Assembly (NCBI RefSeq): GCF_001685355.1
Contig: NZ_CP016438.1
Location: forward strand, 5,394,001 to 5,458,000
DNA length: 64,000 nt
Direction: 5' to 3'
DNA from: Streptomyces lincolnensis
GTDB lineage: Bacteria > Actinomycetota > Actinomycetes > Streptomycetales > Streptomycetaceae
Both the position numbers and the translations under genes were made by a program. The notes beneath the pieces are model-generated. The model was not told where the DNA came from. It worked only from the letters and a program-made list of their open reading frames with translations, and searched no databases. Position 1 is the first letter of the stretch; each line of letters starts with the position of its first letter. Positions 53,902 to 64,000 of the stretch are shown here, piece by piece.

Positions 53902-53915
53902 TTACTAAGCGGTAA
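53902..53915. promoter_or_regulatory. Putative operator upstream of the Fe-S gene
   Basis: TTACTAAGCGGTAA is a short imperfect palindrome 60 nt before the start of the Fe-S gene, like sites of TetR-type regulators. The A/T-rich strip 53960-54056 should hold the divergent promoter of the next gene. Confidence 0.4.
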
Positions 53916-54056
53916 CTTATGCAGTCCGTCTGAGACTACCCCCATCTTCCGCCGCACTGTAGCCGGGTGTGGGGTGATCTGAATCGCTGAGGGTTACCTT
54001 AAAACCCGATCGTGTTATTCGTGTCTAATTGGTACAAACGGCGCTAACTTAGGCCC

Positions 54057-55064
54057 GTGCTCTACGGGATCGCCGCCGCCACCTCCGCCCTGTTCCTCGC
54101 CGCCGTCCTCGCAGCACTCCTGCGATCGCCCGCCCTGCGTCTGGGCCTCGTCGACCGGCGGTGGCGACGGCCGGTGCCCCTGTCCGGCGGTGTGGCCGTC
54201 GTGCTCGCCGTCGGCGCGGTGGCCGGTGCCGGGCAGTGGACGGGGGTCGCCCTCCTCGGGGACGGAACCGGACGGCTGCTTGCCGGCGCGGCGACCGTCG
54301 CCGTCCTCGGCTTCGTCGCGGACGTACGGCGGGTCAAAACGCGCTTCCTTGTCGGGGGTACGGCCCTGGCGGCGGCCTGTGTCGTCCCGTACGCCCGGAC
54401 GGGGGTGGCCGCGGGGCTGCTCGCCGTCGGCTGGATCGTCTTCGTCACCCTCGGCTTCAGGGCGCTGGACCACGCCGACGGGCTCGCCGGGACCGTCGGG
54501 GTCGTCACCGCCTTCGGGGTGGGGATCTGCGCGGCGGCCGAGGCGATGCACGGGCTCGCCGTGCTGCTGAGTGTGGTCGCCGCCGCGCTGACCGGGTTCC
54601 TGACGCACAACCGGCCTCCCGCGCGCGTGGGGCTCGGCGCGTGCGGGGCGCTGTTTACGGGGTTCGTGCTCGCGGCGGCGGCTGTGACGACCCGGGCCGG
54701 GCAGGAACTCGGCTCCGGCGCGGGGGTGTTGTTCGCGCTGACGGTGATCGTGGCCGCCGACGTCCTCCTCGTCGTCCTCGCCCGGCGGCCCCTGCTGCGG
54801 GGCGGCCCCGACCATCTCGCGCACCGGCTCAGACGGCTCGGGCTCACCGCGCGCGGGGCGACCGTCGTGCTGGGTGTCGGGGCGCTCTCCGGGGTACTCG
54901 TCGCGGTCCTCGTGCATCTGGGCCGGGTCGCCGGATCCGGCGTGCTCTGGGTGGCGGCGGGAGCCCTGATCGTCGTACTCGCACTGCTCCGTATTAAGCC
55001 CCACGGCCCTCGGCGGTCCATGAACACCCAGGTCAGAGCCCAGTTGCGTGTAAGGAACGGATAA
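54057..55064 (+). CDS. MraY/WecA-family membrane transferase-like protein
   Basis: The 335-residue protein has about ten membrane segments and the family's landmarks in altered form: RRPVPLSGG near the N terminus, ALDHADGLAGTVGVVTAFGV for the Asp-rich loop, and GGPDHLAHRLRRLGLT for the HxxHRL motif. These enzymes move a sugar-phosphate to a polyprenyl phosphate. The change from N/DLDG to HADG makes full activity uncertain. GTG start. It precedes dnaK by 94 nt but probably has its own promoter. Confidence 0.75.
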   Translation: MLYGIAAATSALFLAAVLAALLRSPALRLGLVDRRWRRPVPLSGGVAVVLAVGAVAGAGQWTGVALLGDGTGRLLAGAATVAVLGFVADVRRVKTRFLVGGTALAAACVVPYARTGVAAGLLAVGWIVFVTLGFRALDHADGLAGTVGVVTAFGVGICAAAEAMHGLAVLLSVVAAALTGFLTHNRPPARVGLGACGALFTGFVLAAAAVTTRAGQELGSGAGVLFALTVIVAADVLLVVLARRPLLRGGPDHLAHRLRRLGLTARGATVVLGVGALSGVLVAVLVHLGRVAGSGVLWVAAGALIVVLALLRIKPHGPRRSMNTQVRAQLRVRNG

Positions 55065-55066
55065 GA

Positions 55067-55087
55067 GTTGAGTCTGTACGACTCAGG
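55067..55087. promoter_or_regulatory. Upstream HAIR-like HspR site
   Basis: GTTGAGT-N7-ACTCAGG, a near match to the HAIR consensus CTTGAGT-N7-ACTCAAG, 33 nt upstream of the perfect copy. HspR binds such sites to repress the dnaK operon. Confidence 0.8.
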
Positions 55088-55118
55088 TCTGTTGACCCAT
55101 GGGCGGGTGTCGTGCACA

Positions 55119-55139
55119 CTTGAGTCCGTTCCACTCAAG
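55119..55139. promoter_or_regulatory. HAIR operator of the dnaK operon
   Basis: CTTGAGT-CCGTTCC-ACTCAAG is an exact HAIR element ending 19 nt before the dnaK ATG. It is the binding site of HspR, encoded by the last gene of the same operon, so the loop is autoregulated. Confidence 0.95.
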
Positions 55140-55158
55140 TCAGCTGGAGGAAATCACC

Positions 55159-57005
<1,847 letters not shown>

Positions 57006-57009
<4 letters not shown>

Positions 57010-57671
57010 CGGAGGAGACCCCGGGCTTCGACGAGAAGCCCGACGTCCCCTCCGGCGCCACCCCCGACGACGCCGAGCCGCAGGCCGCCGCCTCCCCCGA
57101 GGAGGGGGCGGCCCCGGCCGGGGACGCTAACGCCCAGATCGCCGGCCTGACGGCCCAGCTGGACCAGACGCGCAAGGCGCTCGAAGAGCGCACCGCGGAC
57201 CTCCAGCGGCTCCAGGCCGAGTTCCAGAACTACCGCCGCCGGGTCGAGCGGGACCGGATCACGGTCAAGGAGATCGCCATCGCGAACCTCCTCACCGAGC
57301 TCCTGCCCGTGCTCGACGACATCGGCCGCGCCCGGGAACACGGTGAACTCCTCGGCGGCTTCAAGTCCGTCGCGGAGTCGCTGGAGACCGTGGCGGCGAA
57401 GATGGGACTCCAGCAGTTCGGCAAGGAGGGCGAGCCCTTCGACCCGACCATCCACGAGGCCCTGATGCACAGCTACGCGCCCGACGTCACCGAGACGACG
57501 TGCGTGGCGATTCTCCAGCCCGGGTATCGCTTCGGCGAGCGCACCATCCGCCCCGCGCGGGTGGCGGTGGCCGAACCCCAGCCGGGGGCGCAGACGGTCA
57601 AGGCCGAGGGGACCGACGAGGCCCCGGCGGCCGGCGACGACAAGGAGAGCGGTGGCCCGGACGAGGGCTGA
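57006..57671 (+). CDS. grpE: Nucleotide exchange factor GrpE
   Basis: The 221-residue protein has a disordered acidic N terminus, a coiled-coil ([20 protein letters not shown]) and the GrpE head with [20 protein letters not shown], then [20 protein letters not shown]. It releases ADP from DnaK. Its GTG overlaps the dnaK stop (GTGA). Confidence 0.98.
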
Positions 57672-57704
57672 GCTTGAACCGATGAGAGAGGAGGGACGTC
57701 GAGG

Positions 57705-58883
57705 ATGAGCACCAAGGACTTCATCGAGAAGGACTACTACAAGGTCCTCGGCGTCCCCAAGGACGCCACCGAGGCCGAGATCAAGAAGGCGTACCGGAAG
57801 CTCGCCCGCGAGTACCACCCGGACGCCAACAAGGGCAACGCCAAGGCCGAGGAGCGCTTCAAGGAGATCTCCGAGGCGAACGACATCCTCGGCGACCCCA
57901 AGAAGCGCAAGGAGTACGACGAGGCGCGCGCCCTCTTCGGAAGCGGTGGCTTCCGTCCCGGGCCGGGCGCGAGCGGCGGTTCCTTCAACTTCGACCTGGG
58001 CGACCTCTTCGGAGGCGGCCCTCAGGGCGGCCAGGCCGGCGGCGGCTTCGGCGGCGGTCTCGGTGACGTCTTCGGGGGCCTGTTCAACCGGGGCGGCACG
58101 GGCACCACCCGTACCCAGCCCCGTCGCGGCCAGGACATCGACACCGAGGTCAACCTCAGCTTCACCGAGGCGATCGAGGGGGCGACGGTCCCGCTGCGGA
58201 TGTCCTCGCAGCAGCCCTGCAAGGCCTGCTCCGGCACCGGCGACAAGAACGGCAACCCACGGGTCTGCTCGACCTGCGTCGGCACGGGCCAGGTGGCCAG
58301 GGGCTCGGGCGGCGGCTTCTCGCTCACCGACCCCTGCCCGGACTGCAAGGGCCGCGGTCTGATCGCCGAGGAGGCCTGCGAGATCTGCCACGGCAGCGGA
58401 CGCGCCAAGTCGTCGCGGACCATGCAGGTCCGTATCCCCGCCGGGGTCAACGACGGGCAGCGCATCCGGCTGCGCGGCAAGGGAGCGCCGGGCGAGCGCG
58501 GCGGCCCGGCCGGCGACCTGTACGTCACCGTGCATGTCGACGCCCACCCGGTGTTCGGCCGCAAGGACGACAACCTCACGGTGACCGTCCCGGTGACCTT
58601 CAGCGAGGCGGCCCTCGGCGGCGAGGTGCGGGTCCCGACCCTGGGCGGCCCCCCGGTGACGCTCAAGCTGCCGCCGGGCACGCCCAACGGCCGCACCATG
58701 CGCGCCCGAGGCAAGGGCGCGGTCCGCAAGGACGGCACCCGCGGCGATCTCCTGGTCACCGTCGAGGTGAGTGTTCCGGCGGACCTGACGGGGAAGGCTC
58801 GTGACGCACTGGAGGCGTATCGCGAGGCGACCGCGGGCGAGGACCCGCGGGCGGAGCTGTTCCAGGCCGCGAAGGGAGCATGA
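57705..58883 (+). CDS. dnaJ: Co-chaperone DnaJ
   Basis: The 392-residue protein has a J domain with the HPD triad (REYHPDANKG), a Gly/Phe-rich region and four zinc-binding motifs (CKACSGTG, CSTCVGTG, CPDCKGRG, CEICHGSG). The C-terminal substrate-binding barrels follow. It stimulates DnaK ATP hydrolysis and presents substrates. GAGGAGGGA precedes the ATG. It overlaps hspR by 4 nt. Confidence 0.98.
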   Translation: MSTKDFIEKDYYKVLGVPKDATEAEIKKAYRKLAREYHPDANKGNAKAEERFKEISEANDILGDPKKRKEYDEARALFGSGGFRPGPGASGGSFNFDLGDLFGGGPQGGQAGGGFGGGLGDVFGGLFNRGGTGTTRTQPRRGQDIDTEVNLSFTEAIEGATVPLRMSSQQPCKACSGTGDKNGNPRVCSTCVGTGQVARGSGGGFSLTDPCPDCKGRGLIAEEACEICHGSGRAKSSRTMQVRIPAGVNDGQRIRLRGKGAPGERGGPAGDLYVTVHVDAHPVFGRKDDNLTVTVPVTFSEAALGGEVRVPTLGGPPVTLKLPPGTPNGRTMRARGKGAVRKDGTRGDLLVTVEVSVPADLTGKARDALEAYREATAGEDPRAELFQAAKGA

Positions 58884-59335
58884 GTGAGATGGACGGTCGT
58901 CGACGCAACCCGTATGAGCTGACCGAGGAGACCCCGGTCTACGTCATCTCGGTGGCTGCCCAGCTCTCCGGCCTGCATCCGCAGACCCTGCGCCAGTACG
59001 ACCGTCTGGGTCTGGTCTCCCCCGACCGCACCGCCGGCCGGGGCCGCCGCTACTCGGCCCGCGACATCGAACTACTGCGTACCGTCCAGCAGTTGTCGCA
59101 GGACGAGGGCATCAACCTGGCCGGCATCAAGCGGATCATCGAGCTGGAGAACCAGGTCGCCGCGCTCCAGCAGCGCGTCGCCGAACTCCAGTCGGCGGTC
59201 GACGGCGCCGCGGCCGCCATGCAGCAGCGCGAAGCGGCGGTACACGCCTCGTACCGCCGCGACCTGGTCCCGTACCAGGAGGTCCAGCAGACCAGCGCGC
59301 TGGTGGTGTGGCGGCCGAAGAAGGCCAAGGACTAG
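58880..59335 (+). CDS. hspR: HspR, MerR-type repressor of the dnaK operon
   Basis: The 151-residue MerR-family protein has VISVAAQLSGLHPQTLRQYD, RRYSARDIELLRTVQQLSQD and a C-terminal coiled coil. It binds HAIR sites, with DnaK as co-repressor. It is encoded at the end of the operon it controls. A strong terminator follows. Confidence 0.97.
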   Translation: MSEMDGRRRNPYELTEETPVYVISVAAQLSGLHPQTLRQYDRLGLVSPDRTAGRGRRYSARDIELLRTVQQLSQDEGINLAGIKRIIELENQVAALQQRVAELQSAVDGAAAAMQQREAAVHASYRRDLVPYQEVQQTSALVVWRPKKAKD

Positions 59336-59350
59336 GCGGACAGGTGTGAC

Positions 59351-59382
59351 GAAGGGGTCCGGAGATTGCTCCGGGCCCCTTC
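59351..59382 (+). terminator. Terminator of the dnaK operon
   Basis: Arms GAAGGGGTCCGGAG and CTCCGGGCCCCTTC (one mismatch), 15 nt after the hspR stop. It also lies at the end of the convergent PA14 gene, so it may serve both. Confidence 0.8.
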
Positions 59383-59405
59383 GCTTACGTCATTGGCCGT
59401 GTCTG

Positions 59406-61070
59406 TCAGCGCCCGACGAAGAAGTCCACCGACGAACTCTGCTCGCCCTGACGCCCGTAGGCGTCCACGGAGTACACGGTGGCCGTGCACGGTCCGTTGT
59501 AGGGCGCCGTCCAGGAGATCGCTCCCGTCGTGGACAGCCGGACGCCGCTGTCGCCGCAGGCGCCGCTGATCTCCCAGGCGTAGCCCTTCAGCCCCCGCCC
59601 CTCGTCACCCGCGCCGGGCGCGGCCGTCACCTGGGTGGGCGACTGCGCGAGAACCCCCGCCGGGATCCCCGGGTTGACCAGCGTCAGCTTCGGCGCGGCG
59701 GGCCCGGTCGCGGTGGCCGGGGTGAGCCGGTCGACGGTGGCTCCCTCGGAGGGCACCGACTCGGCACCGCTGCCGTCGAGCGCGGCGACGTAGTAGTACG
59801 CCGTGCCCTTCGGGGCGGAGGTGTCGTCGTAGGACGCTCCGTCGGTGGTGCCCAGGGGAGTCCAGGCACCGGTGGGTTCGGTGCGCCGGTAGACGCGGAA
59901 CCCGGTGGCCTCGCCCTCGCCGGCCGCCCAGGTGAGGCGGGTGCGGGCGTCGTCCGGTGCGCCCTGGAGCGCGGTCGGCGCGGGGACGCTGGAGGCGACG
60001 GGACGGGTGACCAGCGCCGGATCGGAGAGCGGGGCGAGATTCCCGGCGGCGTCGACGGCGACCACCGCGTAGTCGTAGAGCACCCCGGCGGGCGCCACGG
60101 CGTCCGTCCAGGACGTGCCGAAGACGATCTCCGGGCCGTCCATGTCCGAATGACCGGGCGCCGCGCCCCACACCTCGTAGTGGTGGACGTCGTTCGACCA
60201 AGGCGCCTTCCACGTGAGGGAGTTGCCCGCGGTCGTACCCAGCGCCGACACCGTCTCGACCCGCGCCGGAGCCGTCCGGTCGACCGTGCTCACGGCCAGA
60301 TCCGCCGTCCCCGACGAGGAGTTGCCGGCCTTGTCGTAGGCGCGGACCTCGTAGTAATACGTGTCGCCGGTGACCGGCAGGGTCGAGTCGGTGTACGTCG
60401 TGGAGGTGGTCGTCGCGAGCGGTGTCGCGCTGAAGGAGGCGCCCTTCAGACGCCGGTAGACGCGGTACCCGGCGAGGTCCATCTCCTTGTTCTTGGCCCA
60501 GGTGAGTTTCGCCTTGCCGGTGGCCTTGTCGTACGAGACGGAAGCGGCCGTCGGGGTCAGCGGCTTGACCTTGTCGACGGTGGCGGAAGTCCTGGGCGTG
60601 TAGCCGAACTTGACCCGTGCGCTGCCTGTCCAGTTGACGTAGTCGACGCGGAGGCTGTGCTTGCCGGAGGGGATGGTGAGGTTGACGGTCTTGGAGACGG
60701 TGGTGGAGGTGTTCTTCCACAGGTCGATCTTGCGGACGCCGTCGAGGTAGACGCGGATGCCGTCCAGGCCGGAGGCGGAGAGGGTGAAGGGGCCGCCGGA
60801 GCCGAAGTCCCGTGTCACGGCGTAGCGGACGCCGAAGTTGTCCTTCGGGAGCCCCGTGGCCGGGGAGCCGGTCCAGGTCTGGTCGATGGCGTTGTCGCAG
60901 TCCGTCTTCTTCGGGGTTCCGGAGAAGCTGGTGTTCGCGAAGAACTGCCGCTTGTAGACCGGCGAGGTGCAGGTCGTCGCGGCGGACGCGGGTGCCGCGA
61001 CGGCGGTGAGCAGACCGGCCGCGGTGGCGAGCACGACGGCGGCTGCGGGGACGGTGGTGCGCATCGGCAT
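59406..61070 (-). CDS. Secreted PA14-fibronectin III protein (paralogue 1)
   Basis: The 554-residue protein has a signal peptide (VPAAAVVLATAAGLLTAVAA, cleavage after APASA). An N-terminal PA14 domain follows (TTCTSPVYKRQFFANTSFSG to FGYTPRTS), then at least three fibronectin type III repeats with YYYEVRAYDKAGN, YYYVAALDGSG and similar hallmarks. PA14 domains bind carbohydrates. Its ATG overlaps the stop of paralogue 2 (ATGA). The first 130 residues are almost identical to those of paralogue 2. A cell-surface or polysaccharide-binding role is likely. Confidence 0.88.
   Translation of the reverse strand: MPMRTTVPAAAVVLATAAGLLTAVAAPASAATTCTSPVYKRQFFANTSFSGTPKKTDCDNAIDQTWTGSPATGLPKDNFGVRYAVTRDFGSGGPFTLSASGLDGIRVYLDGVRKIDLWKNTSTTVSKTVNLTIPSGKHSLRVDYVNWTGSARVKFGYTPRTSATVDKVKPLTPTAASVSYDKATGKAKLTWAKNKEMDLAGYRVYRRLKGASFSATPLATTTSTTYTDSTLPVTGDTYYYEVRAYDKAGNSSSGTADLAVSTVDRTAPARVETVSALGTTAGNSLTWKAPWSNDVHHYEVWGAAPGHSDMDGPEIVFGTSWTDAVAPAGVLYDYAVVAVDAAGNLAPLSDPALVTRPVASSVPAPTALQGAPDDARTRLTWAAGEGEATGFRVYRRTEPTGAWTPLGTTDGASYDDTSAPKGTAYYYVAALDGSGAESVPSEGATVDRLTPATATGPAAPKLTLVNPGIPAGVLAQSPTQVTAAPGAGDEGRGLKGYAWEISGACGDSGVRLSTTGAISWTAPYNGPCTATVYSVDAYGRQGEQSSSVDFFVGR
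60568..60990. repeat. Near-identical PA14 coding duplication, copy 1
   Basis: This stretch matches 62607-63030 at about 95% or better at the DNA level, including synonymous positions, from the PA14 end through the signal-peptide region. Recent duplication or gene conversion is indicated. Confidence 0.85.
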
Positions 61071-63106
61071 CACGCTCCGCTCGGCAGGGACACGCTGGAG
61101 TCCACGTTGCTGAAGGTCTCCGAGCCGTCGGGCGCGACGACCGAGAGCAGGTAGTAGACCGTCGTACCGGTGGGGATGGTGGTGTCGGTGTAGTTGGTGG
61201 CGGTCGGCGCCAGCGGGACGTCCGTCACCTTGATGTACGTGCTCGTCGCGCGGTCCCAGCGGTAGACGTTGATGCCGGCGGCCTCCGTGGCGACCGAGTC
61301 GGCGCATTCGATGTACATGCCGCCGTGGTCGCCGTAGGTCGTGTAGGTGAGCACGGAGCAGGGCGCGGTGTCCTCGGGGACGTTCGTCGGCCTGAGGTCG
61401 AGCTCGGTGACGGTGGCCTTGGAGATGGACCCGCTCCAGTCGTCGATGTCCACCTCGTCCTCGTACGTAAGGGAGTTGCCGTACTTGTCGACGGCCACGA
61501 CGATGTACGTCCTCGTCTCACCGTCCGCCACCGAGGGACCCACGACGAACTCGGAGGTGCCCGCGGCGACCGTGCCGAGGTACTCCGGCTCGCAGCAGGA
61601 CCGGTCCTCGTAGACCCAGTACTTCTCCAGGTCCGCCGCCGTGCTGTCGTCCCAGTCCAGCTTGACGCCGTACTCCAGCGGCCGGGCGGTCAGGTTCGCC
61701 ACCGGCGGGGGCGGGATCTCGTCGCCGGGGCGGGTGACGGTGAGCTCGGCGGAGGCGGTGGACCAGCGGCCGGCCGTGTTCTGCCGGGTCATCACGTAGT
61801 GGTACGTGGCTCCCTGGTCGCCGTCGTAGTCGGTGCAGCTGCGGACCTTGTTGCCGGAGGCGTCCGTGCTGACCTTGCGGCTGCGGCAGTCGGTGAGGTT
61901 GTCGTAGGTGAGGGCCACCGGCGAGGTCTTCGAGCGGTAGACCTCGTAGTCGGCGGTGTCGCCGCCGGCCGGCTCGGTCCACGTGAACACCGCGCCCCAG
62001 CTGGGCGTCGTCGCGGTCACGTTCTGTGGCGGGGTGATCGTCCGGGCGGTCCGCACGACGTTGGAGGTCGCCGTGTTCTTTTCCGCGTCGATCGCGCTGA
62101 CCTTGTAGTCGTAGGCGCGGCCGTACGCGGCCGAGGTGTCCGCGTAGGTGGTGGCCGTGGTGTCGGCGAGCGCGGTGTACGTGGTCGCCGAGTCGGTCTT
62201 ACGGAAGACCCGGTAGACGGCCACGTCGGCGGAGCCCGTCCAGGAAAGGTCGTTGGACGCCTCCACACTCGTCGCGCTCAGCACCGGAGCGGCGGGCGCG
62301 GTGTAGTCCGGCGTGGGCACCGGGCCCTGGTCGGCGGTCCCCGACGACTCGTTGCCCGCCTTGTCGTAGGCGCGGACCTCGTAGTAGTACGACTGTCCCG
62401 TCTGCGGCGGCACGTCGGTGAACGTCACGTTGGTGGTCGTGCCCACCCGCGTCCACGTGGGCGTGCCCTGCACCCGCCGGTAGACGCGGTACCCGGCGAG
62501 GTCCATCTCCTTGTTCCTCGCCCAGTCGAGCACGGCGCTCACACCCTCCTCCATGCCGGGGAAGTAGTCCCACGCCATACCCGTCGGGGTGAGGGGCTTG
62601 ACCTTGTCGACGGTGGCGGAGGTGCGGGGCGTGTAGCCGAACTTGAGGCGTGCGCTGCCGGTCCAGTTGACGTAGTCGACGCGGAGGCTGTGCTTGCCCG
62701 ACGGGATCGTGACGTTGACGGTCTTGGAGACGGTGGTGGAGGTGTTCTTCCACAGGTCGATCTTGCGGACGCCGTCGAGGTAGACGCGGATGCCGTCCAG
62801 GCCGGAGGCGGCGAAGGTGAAGGGCCCGCCGGAGCCGAAGTCGCGGGTGACGGCGTAGCGGACGCCGAAGTTGTCCTTTGGCAGGCCCGTGGCCGGGGCG
62901 CCGGTCCAGGTCTGGTCGATGGCGTTGTCGCAGTCCGTCTTCTTGGGCGTACCGGAGAAGCTGGTGTTCGCGAAGAACTGCCGCTTGTAGACCGGTGAGG
63001 TGCAGGTCGTCGCGGCGGACGCGGGCAGGGCGGTGAGCAGGGTGCCCGCGGTGGTGAGCACGACAGCGGCGGCAACCGCGGTCGTCGTGCGTCTGGCTGG
63101 GTTCAT
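61070..63106 (-). CDS. Secreted PA14-fibronectin III protein (paralogue 2)
   Basis: The 678-residue product starts MNPARRTTTAVAAAVVLTTA with a signal peptide ending PASAATT, a PA14 domain, and about five or six fibronectin type III repeats. The repeats carry SYYYEVRAYDKAGNESSGTA, YDYKVSAIDAEKNTATSNV and TVYYLLSVVAPDGSE. GAGGA is before the ATG. It is translationally coupled to paralogue 1. No catalytic domain is visible. Confidence 0.9.
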   Translation of the reverse strand: MNPARRTTTAVAAAVVLTTAGTLLTALPASAATTCTSPVYKRQFFANTSFSGTPKKTDCDNAIDQTWTGAPATGLPKDNFGVRYAVTRDFGSGGPFTFAASGLDGIRVYLDGVRKIDLWKNTSTTVSKTVNVTIPSGKHSLRVDYVNWTGSARLKFGYTPRTSATVDKVKPLTPTGMAWDYFPGMEEGVSAVLDWARNKEMDLAGYRVYRRVQGTPTWTRVGTTTNVTFTDVPPQTGQSYYYEVRAYDKAGNESSGTADQGPVPTPDYTAPAAPVLSATSVEASNDLSWTGSADVAVYRVFRKTDSATTYTALADTTATTYADTSAAYGRAYDYKVSAIDAEKNTATSNVVRTARTITPPQNVTATTPSWGAVFTWTEPAGGDTADYEVYRSKTSPVALTYDNLTDCRSRKVSTDASGNKVRSCTDYDGDQGATYHYVMTRQNTAGRWSTASAELTVTRPGDEIPPPPVANLTARPLEYGVKLDWDDSTAADLEKYWVYEDRSCCEPEYLGTVAAGTSEFVVGPSVADGETRTYIVVAVDKYGNSLTYEDEVDIDDWSGSISKATVTELDLRPTNVPEDTAPCSVLTYTTYGDHGGMYIECADSVATEAAGINVYRWDRATSTYIKVTDVPLAPTATNYTDTTIPTGTTVYYLLSVVAPDGSETFSNVDSSVSLPSGA
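62607..63030. repeat. Near-identical PA14 coding duplication, copy 2
   Basis: The partner of 60568-60990, lying in the adjacent gene on the same strand. Confidence 0.85.
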
Positions 63107-63276
63107 GGATCCTCGGTCGTGATCGTCGTTAGGCCGGGGAGAAGGGGTGGCGACGATCACGACTCGTGGAGTGGCCCATGGGTTGTACGGGGCTGGCTGT
63201 GATGTTGGGGACCTTGGGGACTGTTATACGTCCTTGACCTGCCGCAGGAGGGCGGTGAGGCCTTCGGGGGCGGTGG

Positions 63277-64000
63277 TCAGGTGGTGGGTGCGCTCGGCGT
63301 CGTGTCGAGTTCGGTCGCCGTGACGATGTTCGGCGAACGGGTCCACCTGTAGTGGGAGTTCCAGGAGCTGTCGACGGCGTCCACGAACATGCAGCGCTCC
63401 TCGCCGTCGGGCACGGTGGTGTACTCGTACGAGGTGGTCTCGGCGCCCAGCCACTCCACCTCGTGGACGTAGCAGACCTGCTCCTCCTCGTCGCCGACGA
63501 GCTCGCCCGCGTAGACCACGTACCGGAACAGGTCGGGCGCCGGGTTCGCGTCCCAGTTCAGCGCGAAGCCGTACTCGGTCGGCGTGGCCGTCAGGCCGGT
63601 GACGGCAGGCGGCGGGGTCTCGTCCCGGCGTGCGCCCTTGACGATGACGGATTGTCCGGACTCGTTGCCCGCCGCGTCCAGCGCGGTCACCCGGTAGTAG
63701 TAGCTGGCGCGCACCTGAGTGGAGGCGTCCCGGTAGGAGGGCTCATCCGTGGTGCCGACACGGGTGTACGTGCCGTTCTCGGTCGCTGCCCGGTACACCC
63801 GGTACGAGACCGCCCCCGAGACCGCGCCCCATCCGATCCGCAGCCCACCCGTCTCGGAGGCGTCGGTGATGTCCAGTCCGGCCGGGATGCCGGGCGCGGT
63901 CCGGTCCGCGGTGACCACGGCCTGGTCGGCGGTGCCGCCCGACGCGTTGCCCGCCTTGTCGTAGGCGCGGATCTCGTAGTAGTACGTGTCGCCGGTCACG
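63277..64000 (-). CDS. PA14-fibronectin III family protein, C-terminal part (cut by window edge)
   Basis: The frame is open to the right edge and ends in two or three fibronectin type III repeats (DTYYYEIRAYDKAGNASGGT, YYYRVTALDAAGNES) like those of paralogues 1 and 2. The N-terminal part lies outside the window. It is the third tandem member of the family, upstream of paralogue 2 in the same direction, with a 170-nt gap. Confidence 0.85.
   Translation of the reverse strand, partial: VTGDTYYYEIRAYDKAGNASGGTADQAVVTADRTAPGIPAGLDITDASETGGLRIGWGAVSGAVSYRVYRAATENGTYTRVGTTDEPSYRDASTQVRASYYYRVTALDAAGNESGQSVIVKGARRDETPPPAVTGLTATPTEYGFALNWDANPAPDLFRYVVYAGELVGDEEEQVCYVHEVEWLGAETTSYEYTTVPDGEERCMFVDAVDSSWNSHYRWTRSPNIVTATELDTTPSAPTT

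Noticed and set aside
51266..53908. 880-codon open frame on the plus strand opposite the Fe-S oxidoreductase
   Set aside because: The minus-strand protein has clear Fe-S motifs; the plus-strand translation is low-complexity shadow sequence.
59346..62998. Two long plus-strand frames opposite the PA14 proteins
   Set aside because: They read as Val/Gly/Arg-rich antisense of the repeated domains and lack signal peptides or motifs.

Overview
The window is a high-GC actinobacterial chromosome segment, almost certainly Streptomyces. The signs are GTG starts with GTGA/ATGA stop-start overlaps, a dnaK-grpE-dnaJ-hspR operon under HAIR operators, a tRNA-Gly(CCC) beside dcd, TTA (bldA-type) codons in accessory genes, and many secreted or ECF-regulated functions.

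Left part (1-12.8 kb). A truncated gene for a secreted xylanase-like enzyme lies downstream of an unusual ECF sigma factor that carries a zinc-type anti-sigma motif, a membrane segment and an AbfB sugar-binding domain. Then come a DUF1326/DUF2182 membrane pair, a PP2C phosphatase divergent from an RsbW-like ATP-binding protein, gene fragments, and a PadR regulator with an ABC/FtsX exporter. This stretch is broken up by relics of the tRNA-Gly 3' end (near 4.6, 6.9 and 12.9 kb, and perhaps a decayed site near 2.4 kb). It looks like a tRNA accretion zone.

Middle (12.9-44.2 kb). A 31-kb accessory island is bounded by identical 46-bp copies of the tRNA-Gly 3' end. From left to right it holds: decayed genes (a frameshifted TPR-like tail and a frameshifted cutA); small Cys-rich proteins; a VOC/WYL pair; a block with a PIN-like protein, two uncharacterised genes with a small membrane protein, and a PD-(D/E)XK-like nuclease; a tightly overlapping operon (HATPase, MurA-like enolpyruvyltransferase, 5'-nucleotidase-like phosphoesterase, two dCTP-deaminase-like proteins, GT4 glycosyltransferase, then a serine hydrolase) divergent from a TTA-containing XRE regulator and an HFCD flavoprotein; a mobilisation module (relaxase, MobC-like) with a dense GGGGACC/GGTCCCC repeat array and a Rep-like winged-helix gene carrying internal iteron-like repeats; XRE, excisionase and tyrosine integrase; then a GNAT-PIN protein with an ASCH partner and several unknown genes. 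No conjugative translocase was seen, so the element is probably mobilisable rather than self-transmissible.

Right part (44.2-64 kb). This is conserved core: tRNA-Gly, dcd, a phosphoribosyltransferase, secreted and membrane proteins, an IS607-type TnpA/TnpB insertion, a large Fe-S oxidoreductase, an MraY/WecA-family protein, the dnaK operon, and three tandem PA14-fibronectin III secreted proteins, the last cut by the window edge.

The two most interesting signals are these. First, the two adjacent dCTP-deaminase-like paralogues have complementary losses of active-site residues, which suggests an obligate heteromer, inside an operon of nucleotide-handling enzymes. Second, the element carries nuclease-like genes of unknown function (PIN-like, PD-(D/E)XK-like, GNAT-PIN with ASCH).
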